From Comamonas sp. KCTC 72670 (GTDB lineage: Bacteria; Myxococcota; Myxococcia; Myxococcales; Myxococcaceae): 64,000 bases of DNA. Numbering within the stretch: position 1 is the first letter of the stretch; the number at the start of each line of letters is the position of its first letter. Shown in pieces: positions 34,032 to 42,338 of this stretch. The notes under the pieces were generated by a model that saw nothing but the letters and a program-made list of their open reading frames with translations, was not told where the DNA came from and ran no database searches. Where the stretch lies: the NCBI GenBank assembly GCA_014656495.1, contig BNCN01000009.1, positions 186,001-250,000 of the forward strand. Reading direction: 5' to 3'. Both the position numbers and the translations under genes were made by a program.

Positions 34032-35386
34032 CGGAACTCCCTGGGGAGGAGCATGCGCAGCACGGCCCCGCCCCCGGACGCGTTCTGCCGGTGCAGCATC
34101 CCGCCGCTGGCGCGCAGCAGGCACTCGCTGGTGTAGAGGCCCAGGCCCGTCGCGTGGTCCTTGCTGGTGTAGAGCGCCTCGGCGGGGCGGCCGAGCTGCC
34201 CCGGCGGGAAGCCCGGCCCGTCGTCGGTGATGACGACCTCCAGGCGGCCGCTGAGCGGCTCCACGCGCGCGCGGATGTGGACGCGGGCCGCGCCCTCCTC
34301 GCCGTCGCCCTCGCAGGCGTTGAGCACCAGGTTCTCCACCACGCGGCGCAGCGTGGGCGCGCCGCCGCGCATGAGCGCGCGCAGGGGCGCCTGGGGTTGC
34401 TCCACCTCCACCTGGATGTCCACGTCCGGGAAGCGCAGGCCCACGCTGGCCTGCACCGAGTCCAGCACCGGCGCCAGGTCCACGGGCTCGGGCTCCGTGC
34501 CCGCGTGGCGGCGGCCCTTGGTGCGGGCGTCCGTCACCATGTCTCGAATCTGCGTCAGGCTGTCGTTGAGCCGCCGCAGCAGGTCCTCGAACTCGGAGCG
34601 GCCCGGGGGCAGGCGGGGCGCGCCCAGCACGGCGAGCATGTCCGCCGCGCTGCCCGCGGCCATGAGCGCGTTGTCGATGTCGTGGTGGTAGCCGAGGATT
34701 TCCGCCAGCGCCTGGGACAGGCGGCCCACGTCGCGCTCCTGCTGCTCCAAAAGCTGCGCTTGCACGGCGGCGCGCAGGCGCTCGGCGTCCGCGCGGGCCC
34801 GGTCATGCTGCACGGCGAAGGTCCCCAGGTACAGCTCGGCGGTGAGCGCCACGGGGCCGATGACGCCGAAGAGGGCCAGGTGCTCGTCGCTGCCGCGCAG
34901 GGGCAGGGCCAGGCCCAGGGCCAACGCGGTGCCCAGCGCGAGGAAGGGCTGGCGCGGCGTCACCCGGTGCAGCCGGCCGTGGAACGCCGTGGTGAAGAGG
35001 AACAGCGAGGCGATGAGGGCCGCGCCGGGCAGCGCCGCCATGGCCATCAGCGCGGCCAGGAAGAAGTGCATCGCGCTCACGCCCACGGCGAGCCACGCCC
35101 AGCCCCACGGCTCGATGCGGCGGCGCTGGCGGTGCACCCACGAGAAGACGACGCCGCTGAGCAGCATCGGGGCGGCGCACAGGAGCGCCGTCCCGAAGTG
35201 GAGGCCGAAGAAGCGCCGCGCGCCCGGTGCCCAGGCCGCCATGGCGAGCATGCACGGCACCAGGGCGCACATCGCCAGCCACGGGCCCAGGGCCGAGGCG
35301 GCCATCACGTCGGGCGCGTTCTGGGCGCGCGTCCACCGCCGGAAGGAGGCCAACACCGCCTGACGCCCGGCGGAGCGCACGCTCAT
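34028..35386 (-). CDS. Membrane sensor histidine kinase
   Basis: This 452-residue kinase has about six transmembrane helices in residues 27-205 with almost no extracytoplasmic loop. That suggests it senses within the membrane. The phospho-acceptor region is YHHDIDNALM. The ATP-binding domain shows ENLVLNACEG (N box), DDGPGF (G1) and GLGLYTSE (G2). No receiver domain or response-regulator gene lies nearby. Its product overlaps the isoprenoid-like enzyme gene, so kinase signalling and isoprenoid modification may be linked, for instance by sensing a membrane lipid. That link is inference. Confidence 0.85.
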   Translation of the reverse strand: MSVRSAGRQAVLASFRRWTRAQNAPDVMAASALGPWLAMCALVPCMLAMAAWAPGARRFFGLHFGTALLCAAPMLLSGVVFSWVHRQRRRIEPWGWAWLAVGVSAMHFFLAALMAMAALPGAALIASLFLFTTAFHGRLHRVTPRQPFLALGTALALGLALPLRGSDEHLALFGVIGPVALTAELYLGTFAVQHDRARADAERLRAAVQAQLLEQQERDVGRLSQALAEILGYHHDIDNALMAAGSAADMLAVLGAPRLPPGRSEFEDLLRRLNDSLTQIRDMVTDARTKGRRHAGTEPEPVDLAPVLDSVQASVGLRFPDVDIQVEVEQPQAPLRALMRGGAPTLRRVVENLVLNACEGDGEEGAARVHIRARVEPLSGRLEVVITDDGPGFPPGQLGRPAEALYTSKDHATGLGLYTSECLLRASGGMLHRQNASGGGAVLRMLLPREFR

Positions 35387-35811
35387 ACGGTGGCGGAGAG
35401 GATGTCACCCGCCGCCATGCCAAGGGTGGTGGACACTTCGGTGGCGCGCTCGGCCCGGTGGTTCAGCTCGTCGACGAGGTCCGGGTTGCCGGGCCGAAGG
35501 ACGCGGACCGCCACCTCTCCGCCCGCGAGCACGTGGTGGAGCGCCTCCAGGACGGGCCGCAGCGCCGGGCTGAGCGAGCGCGCTCCCGTGGGGCCTTCCG
35601 TCGCGCCGAGCTCATGGCCGCGCGCCAGGTACTCCACCAGCGCGTTGGCGGGAGTGGGCCTCGCGCGCGGGGCGTCCGCCTCCGCTGCGTGGGCCCGGCT
35701 CCGAGGCCGTGTGGGCGTGGGCGCACCCGTGCGGGCGTCCCAGCGTGGTGGACATTCTCGTCGCGTGCGAAGCGGATGAAACCGTACTTCTCGGACTCTG
35801 GGTGTCGTCAT
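35383..35811 (-). CDS. Small hypothetical protein leading the kinase cassette
   Basis: This 142-residue protein has a basic, proline-rich first half (about 1-55) and a helical second half (about 55-142) containing LEALHHVLAGGEVAVRVL. Its TGA overlaps the ATG of the histidine kinase. The ATG at 35811 has GGGGGAG about eight bases upstream. Codon use matches its neighbours. I recognise no domain. It could be a regulator or partner of the kinase, judging only from the coupling. Confidence 0.6.
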   Translation of the reverse strand: MTTPRVREVRFHPLRTRRECPPRWDARTGAPTPTRPRSRAHAAEADAPRARPTPANALVEYLARGHELGATEGPTGARSLSPALRPVLEALHHVLAGGEVAVRVLRPGNPDLVDELNHRAERATEVSTTLGMAAGDILSATV

Positions 35812-35984
35812 GCTGGCTCCCCCCCGGGGCCTGGCACAGTCGTTTCACCCCCGAGCAAAGCGAAGCGTCGTCCGTCCCGTCAAACTCCTGGCCCGGCGAG
35901 TGTTGTCCAGCGTGTTCTCTTCACCCCGCGGGGCGGGACGGTGGTACGGGGTGGACAGTAGGCGTGGCGGAAGAGGTTCGCGGC

Positions 35985-36875
35985 ATGTCTCGAAGGTTGA
36001 CCCGGCCCGGCCCCGTGACGGTGGCGGTCCTGACGTTGCTGGTGGCGATGCTCTCCATCCAGACGGGGGCGTCGCTGGCCAAGCGCGTCTTTCCTGTCGT
36101 GGGCGCGTCGGGCGCGACGGCGCTCCGGGTCTTCTTCGCGGCGCTCATCCTGGCGGCGGTGTTCCGGCCGTGGCGGCAGCGGCTGACGCGCGAGGACCTG
36201 CTGTCCGTGGCCATCTACGGCGCGGCGCTCGGCGGGATGAACCTGACCTTCTACCTGGCGCTGGAGCGCATCCCCCTGGGCATCGCCGTCGCCATCGAGT
36301 TCACCGGGCCGCTCGCGCTGGCCATCTTCTCCACGCGGCGGGCGCTCGACTTCGTGTGGGCGCTGCTGGCCGTGGCCGGCATCCTGCTGATCCTCCCGCT
36401 GTCGGAGACCTCGCGCGCGTTGGACTGGGTGGGCGTCTTCTGGGCGCTGGTGGCCGCCGCGTGTTGGGCGCTCTACATCCTCTTCGGCCAGCGCGCGGGA
36501 GGCGCCGTCCACGGCGGCACGGCGGCGTCGCTGGGCATGGTCACCGCGGCGTTGCTGGTGATGCCCTTCGGCGTGGCGCACGCGGGCGCGAAGCTCCTGG
36601 ACGTGACGCTGCTGCCCGTCATCCTGGGCGTGGCGGTGCTGTCGAGCGCGCTGCCGTACTCCCTGGAGATGTACGCGCTCAAGGCGCTGCCCACGCGCAC
36701 GTTCGGCATCTTGATGAGCGTGGAGCCGGCGCTGGCGGCGCTGTCGGGCCTGCTGCTGCTCGACGAACGCCTGTCGCTGCGGCAGTGGGCGGCCATTGGC
36801 TGCATCATCCTGGCCTCGGTGGGCAGCTCCGCGACGTCGCGCAAGGCGGCGGCGGAGAAGGCCGCTCCGGCCTGA
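35985..36875 (+). CDS. rhtA: EamA-family exporter, RhtA-like
   Basis: This 296-residue inner-membrane transporter has ten predicted helices formed by two EamA repeats, the same length and layout as E. coli RhtA (threonine/homoserine efflux). Recognisable stretches include LERIPLGIAVAIEFTGPLAL and, in the second half, LPYSLEMYALKALPTRTFGI followed by MSVEPALAALSG. The start chosen is the ATG at 35985 with GGAAGAGG eight bases upstream; the open frame extends upstream without similarity. It is divergent from the kinase cassette across a 173-base gap. The substrate could be an amino acid or a related metabolite. Confidence 0.85.
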   Translation: MSRRLTRPGPVTVAVLTLLVAMLSIQTGASLAKRVFPVVGASGATALRVFFAALILAAVFRPWRQRLTREDLLSVAIYGAALGGMNLTFYLALERIPLGIAVAIEFTGPLALAIFSTRRALDFVWALLAVAGILLILPLSETSRALDWVGVFWALVAAACWALYILFGQRAGGAVHGGTAASLGMVTAALLVMPFGVAHAGAKLLDVTLLPVILGVAVLSSALPYSLEMYALKALPTRTFGILMSVEPALAALSGLLLLDERLSLRQWAAIGCIILASVGSSATSRKAAAEKAAPA

Positions 36876-36949
36876 GGGCGCAAGGGATGTCCACCACCGG
36901 GCCCTCTTCGTGCTCGCAAGGGACGCGGCGGCGCGCTAGAGGACGGCCC

Positions 36950-37609
36950 ATGCGTGACCGAATCCTGTCCGTGCTCCGCCAGTTGGCCCAGACGCCCGAC
37001 ATGGAGGCGCGCTGGCTGCACACCATTTCGTTGATGGAGTTCATCGGCGCGCGGAAGATTTCGCGCACCGTGGCGGACCGGCACCCGTCGCTGGAGGTCT
37101 TGAATCACCTGGCCGACGAGACGCGCCACGCGTTCGCCTTCAAGCGCCTGTCGGCCGAGGTCGCCGGCGCGGAAATCACCACGTTCCTCTGCCCGGAGGC
37201 GGCGGGCCGCTACTTCCAGGCGCTGGACCACGAGCTGGCCACCTGGGCCACGGGCTTCACCGGCGTGCCGGACGTGTACCTGCACTACCTGCTCACCACC
37301 ACCGCCATCGAGCGGCGCGCCATGGTGCTCTACCCGCTCTACAAGGCGGCCTCGCGCCACCCGGGCGTGCGCGAGGAGCTGGGGCGCGTCGTCACCGAGG
37401 AGCAGAGCCACCGGCGCACCATCGAGGACGCGTGCGTCGCGCGGCTCACCGCCGTGGGCGCCAGGCTGGACGACGCGCTGGCGCTGGAGGAGCGGCTCTT
37501 CACGGCCTTCATCGGCGAGCTGGAGGCCACCGTGGCGCGCGAGCTGGGCGCGCAGGCGGCCTTCGTCCCCACGCCGGTGGACACCGCTCCGGCGCGGGCC
37601 GGCGAGTAG
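36950..37609 (+). CDS. Ferritin-like di-iron fold protein
   Basis: This 219-residue helical protein has two Glu-x-x-His motifs typical of ferritin-like carboxylate-bridged iron sites: DETRHAF (about 55) and EEQSHRR (about 150). Additional glutamates sit in MEFIGARK and in TAIERRAM, so two pairs of E and ExxH ligands can be assembled. It could be an oxygenase or a small oxidoreductase; the substrate is unknown. GAGGA lies seven bases before the ATG. It follows the exporter by 74 bases in the same direction and may be co-transcribed. Confidence 0.65.
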   Translation: MRDRILSVLRQLAQTPDMEARWLHTISLMEFIGARKISRTVADRHPSLEVLNHLADETRHAFAFKRLSAEVAGAEITTFLCPEAAGRYFQALDHELATWATGFTGVPDVYLHYLLTTTAIERRAMVLYPLYKAASRHPGVREELGRVVTEEQSHRRTIEDACVARLTAVGARLDDALALEERLFTAFIGELEATVARELGAQAAFVPTPVDTAPARAGE

Positions 37610-37630
37610 TCGCGGCGCGCGCGGGGCTGT

Positions 37631-38383
37631 CTAAAGGGACGCTCCCTCCTCACCGGGCGCGCCCGTCCCGAACGCGCCCGAGAGCACCAGCGTGCCGTCC
37701 TTCAGCTCCGCGCGGAGGTTGCGCGCCTTGCGGGCCCGCTTGCGGCTGAGCTCCACGCCCACCGCGTCCAGGCCCAGGGCGTTGGCCACGGCCAGCACGG
37801 TGCCGTGGCCGCAGAAGGGGTCCACCACCGTGCGCGTCCGGGTGTGCTCCAGGATGAAGCGGCACGCGATGAGGCAGGCCTCCACGCCCATGCCGCGCGT
37901 CCACGTCACCTCGCCCGCCTCGGGCAGGACGTCCGGCGTGGACTTCGCCATGTCCACGCGCACGCCTCGCGAGAAGCACAGCATGTGGGAGTACGCGGGC
38001 CGGCCGAACGTCACCGTCCCAGGAGGCCGCCGGCACACCACCTTGTGCCAGAGCAGGTCCACGCCCACCTCCTCCGCGGCGCGGGACACCAGGTAGCCCT
38101 TGTCCACCCAGGTGCCCTCTTCCTTCACGTCCGTCTGGTAGAAGATGGCCACGCCCTCCGGCGGCACGCGCTCGAGGATGCGCGCCGCCGCGCGGATGAA
38201 CCACGCCTTCCAGTCCGCCAGGGAGAGGGACGGGAACTCCGACCAGTCAGGCAGGGAGGCGATGGCCGAGCTGCCCTCCAGCACGGGGCGCGCGTCCAGC
38301 CACGCCAGCGCGTCCTCGCAGTCCACCGTGCGCTGGGGTTCCCGCCGCGCCGCGCCTGTGTCGCCTTCCCGTTCGTCCGCCAT
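37631..38383 (-). CDS. Amino-methyltransferase-like protein with atypical motif IV
   Basis: This 250-residue protein resembles N4/N6 adenine-cytosine DNA methylases in circular order. A motif IV-like segment near the N-terminus reads SLPDWSEFP where (D/N/S)PP(Y/F/W) is expected. A SAM-binding motif lies late at DPFCGHGTVLAVANALG, followed by AVGVELSRKRARKARNL. Between them are conserved-looking blocks FYQTDVKEEGTWVDKGYL, WHKVVCRRPPGTVTFGRP and AYSHMLCFSR. The target, DNA or RNA, is not evident, and no restriction partner is present. The ATG at 38383 has no Shine-Dalgarno and lies only 40 bases from the divergent TPR gene. Confidence 0.65.
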   Translation of the reverse strand: MADEREGDTGAARREPQRTVDCEDALAWLDARPVLEGSSAIASLPDWSEFPSLSLADWKAWFIRAAARILERVPPEGVAIFYQTDVKEEGTWVDKGYLVSRAAEEVGVDLLWHKVVCRRPPGTVTFGRPAYSHMLCFSRGVRVDMAKSTPDVLPEAGEVTWTRGMGVEACLIACRFILEHTRTRTVVDPFCGHGTVLAVANALGLDAVGVELSRKRARKARNLRAELKDGTLVLSGAFGTGAPGEEGASL

Positions 38384-38423
38384 GAGGCGTGGAGTCTGCC
38401 AGAGCGGGAGTACACTCGCGCGC

Positions 38424-39095
38424 ATGAAGGCCGCCGCCCGCAGGCTCCTCGAGCAGTCCCATGCCCACCTGGAGAAGGGAGAGGTGGGCCGCGCCGTGCA
38501 CGTGCTCAAGGAGGCCCTGGGCCTCGAGCCAGAGGACATCTCTCTATGGGAGGAGATGTACCGGCTGTGCATGCTCGCGGGCTCGCCGCGCAGCGCCTTG
38601 TTCGCGTCCGCCGAGCTGCGACGCCTGGCGCCCCACCGCGCGGACTTCGCCTACCGGCATGGCATCGCGGCGCTCGCGGACGGGCAGGTGGAGGAGGCGC
38701 TCTCCGCGCTGGGGGACGCGCTGGCCGGGGCGCCCGAGTCGGTGGAGGTGCGCCGCGCGCTGGCCCAGGTGCTCGGCGCCCTGGGGGAGTCCGAGCGCGC
38801 CCTCACGCTGCTGGAGGAGGCGGTGGCGCTGCGGCCCACGGAGCCGGACGCGGTGAATGACCTGGCCGTCCTGCTCTGCCAGCAGGGCGCGGAGGGGAAG
38901 GGGCGCGCCGTTCCGCTGTTGAGGCGGGTGCTGGCCGCGCACCCCGAGTGCACCCCGGCCCACCTCAACCTGGCCCTGGCCCTGGCGGACACGGACGGGG
39001 CCTCGGCGCGCGTCCATGCGCAGCGGGCGGAGCGGTCGGAGGATGTGGACATCGCTGCGCAGGCCCGCCGACTGCTGGCCACACTCTCCGCGTAG
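38424..39095 (+). CDS. TPR-repeat protein
   Basis: This 223-residue soluble protein is built of about five tetratricopeptide repeats, for example AHLEKGEVGRAVHVLKEALG, HGIAALADGQVEEALSALGD and LGALGESERALTLLEEAVAL. There is no signal peptide. It probably serves as a protein-binding adaptor. It is divergent from the methylase gene and stops 92 bases before the next gene, which has its own promoter. Confidence 0.8.
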   Translation: MKAAARRLLEQSHAHLEKGEVGRAVHVLKEALGLEPEDISLWEEMYRLCMLAGSPRSALFASAELRRLAPHRADFAYRHGIAALADGQVEEALSALGDALAGAPESVEVRRALAQVLGALGESERALTLLEEAVALRPTEPDAVNDLAVLLCQQGAEGKGRAVPLLRRVLAAHPECTPAHLNLALALADTDGASARVHAQRAERSEDVDIAAQARRLLATLSA

Positions 39096-39123
39096 CCGGT
39101 AGCCAACACTTCTAAACCGTGGC

Positions 39124-39152
39124 TTGCTAGTGCTTCCTCGGATTTCTACAAT
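39124..39152 (+). promoter_or_regulatory. Sigma-70-type promoter for the hydrolase gene
   Basis: TTGCTA (39124-39129) and TACAAT (39147-39152) are separated by 17 bases. They sit in a locally AT-richer pocket that stands out from the surrounding sequence. Transcription would start near 39159, about 29 bases before the ATG at 39188. This is the clearest promoter-like site in the window. Confidence 0.6.
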
Positions 39153-39187
39153 CCTGCTTTATCCACTTTCTTGCGGAGAAGACCCAC

Positions 39188-39973
39188 ATGCCCTCGACAT
39201 CAGCGAAAGACGGAACTTCGCTTCACTACCGGGTCGTGGGGGACGGTCCCCGCACGGTGGTGCTGGTCCACGGCTGGATGGTGTCCGGCGCCGTGTGGGA
39301 TTCGCTGGTGGAGCGCCTGGACCTGACCGGGCTGCGCCTGGTGATTCCGGACATGCGCGGCACGGGCAAGTCGGATCGGCCGAAGACGGGCTATGGCCTG
39401 GAGACGCTGGCGTCGGACGTGCTGGCGGTGGTGGACGCCTCGGGCGCGCACCGCTTCACGCTGGTGGGGCACAGCATGGGCGGCCAGCTCGTGCAGTGGG
39501 TGGCGTCGGAGGTGCCGGACCGGGTGGACGGCGTGGTGGCGCTCAACACCGTGCCGGCCTCGGGCCTGCCGCTGCCGCCGGACGCGGCGGGGCTGTTCCG
39601 CACGTCGGGCTCCAGCCGCGAGCAGAAGCAGACCATCCTCGGGCTGGCGTGCAAGCAGCTCTCGGCCGAGTCGCTGGAGGCGCTGCTGAAGGACTCGATG
39701 GACGTCAGCCCGGAGTGCACCGAGCAGGTCTTCGACGCCTGGACGGCGGGTGGCTTCGCCGAGCGGCTGGCCGCGATCGCCGCGCCCACGCTGGTGGTGG
39801 CCACGGATGACGCCTTCCTGCCCCCCGCGTTCCTGCGGCAGGCGGTGGTGGCGCCCATCCGCCGCGCGCGGCTGACGTACCTCCCTGGCCCTGGCCACTA
39901 CCCGCAGGTGGAGCGTCCCGAGGAGACGGCGGCCCTGGTGTCCGCCTTCCTCGCCGGCTCCGCCGCCGCCTGA
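39188..39973 (+). CDS. Alpha/beta hydrolase (esterase-like)
   Basis: This is a 261-residue soluble hydrolase with all landmarks of the fold. It has the oxyanion HGWMVSGAVW, the DMRGTGKSD loop and the nucleophile GHSMGGQ (Ser near 97). The acid is in VVATDDAF and the catalytic His in GPGHYPQVERP. There is no signal sequence. GCGGAG precedes the ATG. It begins a short unit with the 144-residue gene 11 bases downstream. The substrate is unknown; lactonase, peroxidase-like or esterase activity are all possible. Confidence 0.87.
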   Translation: MPSTSAKDGTSLHYRVVGDGPRTVVLVHGWMVSGAVWDSLVERLDLTGLRLVIPDMRGTGKSDRPKTGYGLETLASDVLAVVDASGAHRFTLVGHSMGGQLVQWVASEVPDRVDGVVALNTVPASGLPLPPDAAGLFRTSGSSREQKQTILGLACKQLSAESLEALLKDSMDVSPECTEQVFDAWTAGGFAERLAAIAAPTLVVATDDAFLPPAFLRQAVVAPIRRARLTYLPGPGHYPQVERPEETAALVSAFLAGSAAA

Positions 39974-39984
39974 GGAGACCTCGG

Positions 39985-40419
39985 ATGGCCTGGGGAATGT
40001 CCTTCGATTACGACGTGCTGAACGACGTCGTCACCGCGAACTTCACCGACTGCGTGCTGGTGAATGAGGCGGACGTCCTCCGCTGGCGGCAGGAAGTGGA
40101 GGAGCACCTCTCCAAGTACCCCTCCCGGGTGGACCTCCTCATCAACCTGGATGGGTTGGTGGTGAAGTTCACCGCGGGCCGCGTCTTCGGCAAGGAGCGG
40201 CGCGAGGTGCTGGAGCGCTACACGCACCGCTCGTACCGCTTCGGCGGTGACGAGATGACGCGCATGTTCGTGCTCACCAGCGGCGCCATCAACGGCGCGG
40301 CGGTGAATCACTACAACACGCGGGACGAGGCGCTGGCCGCGCTCACCGCGGAGCGCGAGGCGTTGCGCAAGCGGGGCTTCTCGCCGTTCGGCGGGGGCTT
40401 CGTGGGCAGCAAGGCCTGA
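39985..40419 (+). CDS. Conserved-looking small protein of unknown function
   Basis: This 144-residue protein begins MAWGMSFDYDVLNDVVTANF. The alternating hydrophobic pattern and the segment VDLLINLDGLVVKF resemble the STAS/SpoIIAA-like fold used for small regulatory or lipid-binding proteins, but this is a guess by eye. Its start lies 11 bases past the hydrolase stop and carries GAGGAG, so the two genes are one operon. It has no cysteine-rich or catalytic motif. Confidence 0.6.
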   Translation: MAWGMSFDYDVLNDVVTANFTDCVLVNEADVLRWRQEVEEHLSKYPSRVDLLINLDGLVVKFTAGRVFGKERREVLERYTHRSYRFGGDEMTRMFVLTSGAINGAAVNHYNTRDEALAALTAEREALRKRGFSPFGGGFVGSKA

Positions 40420-40433
40420 GCCCCACGGGTGGT

Positions 40434-41132
40434 TCACACTCCCGCGAACCACTCGTAGCCGCGGTCCTCCCAGTAGCCGCCCGTGGGCTCGGGGAGGAAG
40501 TTCACCTCGGTGAGGTACTTCACCATCTTGTAGCCCAGCTTCACGCCGGAATAGAGGCGCAGCGGCGCGCCGTGTCCCGGCGTCAGCGGCTGCCCGTTCA
40601 TCCCGTAGGCCAGGATGGTCTGGGGGTGGAAGGCGCTCGGCCTGTCCCAGGAGGAGAAGTAGCCCGCGTCGAACGAGCGCAGCTCCACGTAGCCCGCGTT
40701 CGCGTCCGCGCCCACGTGCCCCGCGAGCTCGCTGAGGCGCACGCCGTGCCATGACGCCACCGCGCTCCAGCCTTCGACGCAGTGGTGGCGGATGCGCAGG
40801 TCGGTGCGCGGCAGGCGCTGGAGCGTTTCCAACGTCAGCACCGACGGACGCGCCACGAGTCCGCCCACCCGCAGCGCCCAGTTTCCGGGCGTCAGCGGCA
40901 CCGTGTCGGAGACGAAGTACTCCGGGAACTTTCCCGGGGGCGTCGTCTCCTCGGGCGGCAGCTCCGGCGCGAGCCGGTCCGGGTCGAACAGCGCCGCCTG
41001 AAAGCGGGCGTTGAAGCGCTCCATGGCGCCGAGGAACCCTTCGCGAGGACGGCTGCTGTCGCACGCGCTGGTGGTGAGCGCGGTGGCGCCGAGCAAGGCC
41101 GTGCGCCGCGTGAGGAGGCGATGTCTAGGCAT
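40434..41132 (-). CDS. Molybdopterin-dependent oxidoreductase, sulfite-oxidase/MsrP fold
   Basis: This 232-residue periplasmic molybdoenzyme has its molybdenum-binding cysteine at 118 (HHCVEGWSA). Supporting segments are LRVGGLVARPSVLTLETLQR and the C-terminal VKLGYKMVKYLTEV block. The N-terminus has twin arginines (Arg9-Arg10, RRTALLGATAL), then TTSAC with Cys24. This looks like a Tat signal combined with a lipobox, so it may be a Tat-exported lipoprotein. The adjacent b-type cytochrome gene overlaps its start by eight bases and is probably its membrane electron donor or acceptor. Either methionine-sulfoxide repair or sulfite oxidation would fit. Confidence 0.82.
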   Translation of the reverse strand: MPRHRLLTRRTALLGATALTTSACDSSRPREGFLGAMERFNARFQAALFDPDRLAPELPPEETTPPGKFPEYFVSDTVPLTPGNWALRVGGLVARPSVLTLETLQRLPRTDLRIRHHCVEGWSAVASWHGVRLSELAGHVGADANAGYVELRSFDAGYFSSWDRPSAFHPQTILAYGMNGQPLTPGHGAPLRLYSGVKLGYKMVKYLTEVNFLPEPTGGYWEDRGYEWFAGV

Positions 41133-41802
41133 CCGGCTTCCTCCCGCCCGTCACCATCTCTCCGAGGGTGCGGGGGTGCAGCAACACCAGCACGATGTGG
41201 CCCACGGTGAAGAGGGCGAGCAGCGCGAGCACGATGAGATGCACGGCGCGGGCGGCGTCGTAGCCACCCAGCAGCGCGGTGAGCGCGCCGAGCTGCACGG
41301 GCTTGTAGAGGACGAGCCCGGAGAGCACCGCGAGCAGTCCCAGCGCCAGCGTGCCGGTGTACGCCAACCGCTGGAGGCCATTGTAGAGGCCCTGCGCGGG
41401 TGCTTGCCTTCGCACGCGCAGATAGAAGGCGAGCGTGTCCACGGCGTTGCGCGTGTCGCGCCGGGGCAGGAAGAGGCGGCGGCGCCACTCGCCGCTGAGG
41501 GCGAGATAGAGCACGTACGCCACGCCGTTGAGCGTGAGGAACCAGGCGAAGGCGAAGTGCCAATGCCGCGCGCCCGCGAGCCAGTCTCCCAGTCGCGCCC
41601 ACGCGGGCGGTGAGACGCCTTGGAACGGGTACCAGCCGTAAGGCCGGCCCTGGGGGCCGAGCAGCGGATAGGCGACGAGAATCTGCAGCCCGCTGGCCGC
41701 CATGATGAGCAGCAGCGGCACGTTGAGCCAGTGGGCCACGCGGATGGGCCACGGCTGGGGCCTGCGTCGTTCGGGGGCTTGCACGCGGCCGGACGAAAGC
41801 AC
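41125..41802 (-). CDS. Cytochrome b561-like membrane subunit
   Basis: This 225-residue protein has about four transmembrane helices and histidines placed for b-type heme ligation: His24 in RVAHWLN, the ARHWHFAF helix, and VHLIVLALLALFTVGHIVLV near the C-terminus. This matches the cytochrome b561/YedZ-like partners of periplasmic molybdoenzymes. Its stop overlaps the molybdoenzyme start by eight bases, which strongly suggests a two-subunit redox complex spanning the inner membrane. The start is ATG 41802, following a long upstream region shared with the divergent ether-lipid operon. Confidence 0.8.
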   Translation of the reverse strand: MLSSGRVQAPERRRPQPWPIRVAHWLNVPLLLIMAASGLQILVAYPLLGPQGRPYGWYPFQGVSPPAWARLGDWLAGARHWHFAFAWFLTLNGVAYVLYLALSGEWRRRLFLPRRDTRNAVDTLAFYLRVRRQAPAQGLYNGLQRLAYTGTLALGLLAVLSGLVLYKPVQLGALTALLGGYDAARAVHLIVLALLALFTVGHIVLVLLHPRTLGEMVTGGRKPDA

Positions 41803-42338
41803 CCGGTGTCACGCGGCGTGAGGGGGGCGAGGCCGCGATGATGGGCACCTGTCACTGCGTCCCCTCGAGGCGCGCTGGCACGTCACCGGAAGGACGCGAC
41901 GCGGGCCCCGAGGGCGAAGGGGCGGTGCGGGCGCGGGCCCGAAAAGTAGCTCCCGTTTCGGGAATCGTGTTAGCAACCAGACCCTGCCACTGGGCGGTGC
42001 GATGGCGGTGGGCTGGATGCCCACTGGAGGCCGCCCACCTTGGCGGGTTGTCCCGGCGGTCATGGGGTGAATCTCAGCCGCTGGATTCACGGGCATGACT
42101 GACGGCTTTCGCGATTTTACCTTTCACGCGTCGTTCCCCGCGCAGGGAGCCCGCCGGCACATGCGCCGGCCAGGGGCCGCTGGGGATGGCCGCGCTTGTT
42201 TCCACCGCTTGGATGACGGGGCGGCCGCCGCGCGCGGCGCTGTCCCACGCCAGGCCTGAGTTCACACCGCGCACGTCGCGGACAGATGCGGGACGGCCAC
42301 TCGAAGGCAGGGCCCTCCCGGCGGCAATGGAGGCCGGA
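41803..42338. other. Divergent intergenic region upstream of ether-lipid operon
   Basis: This gap of 536 bases separates the cytochrome gene from agpS. It holds a small CCCG-TTT-CGGG hairpin at 41952-41962 next to a somewhat AT-richer stretch to about 41990. An open frame from 42186 joins agpS in phase but has no ribosome site and reads as low-complexity Arg/Pro/Ala. I see no tRNA, no repeat longer than about ten bases and no convincing -35/-10 or -24/-12 element. The promoters of both flanking operons should lie here. Confidence 0.5.

Noticed and set aside
42186-42338. Earlier in-frame start for agpS
   Set aside because: No ribosome site, and the extra residues are low-complexity. GGAGG stands five bases before the ATG at 42339.
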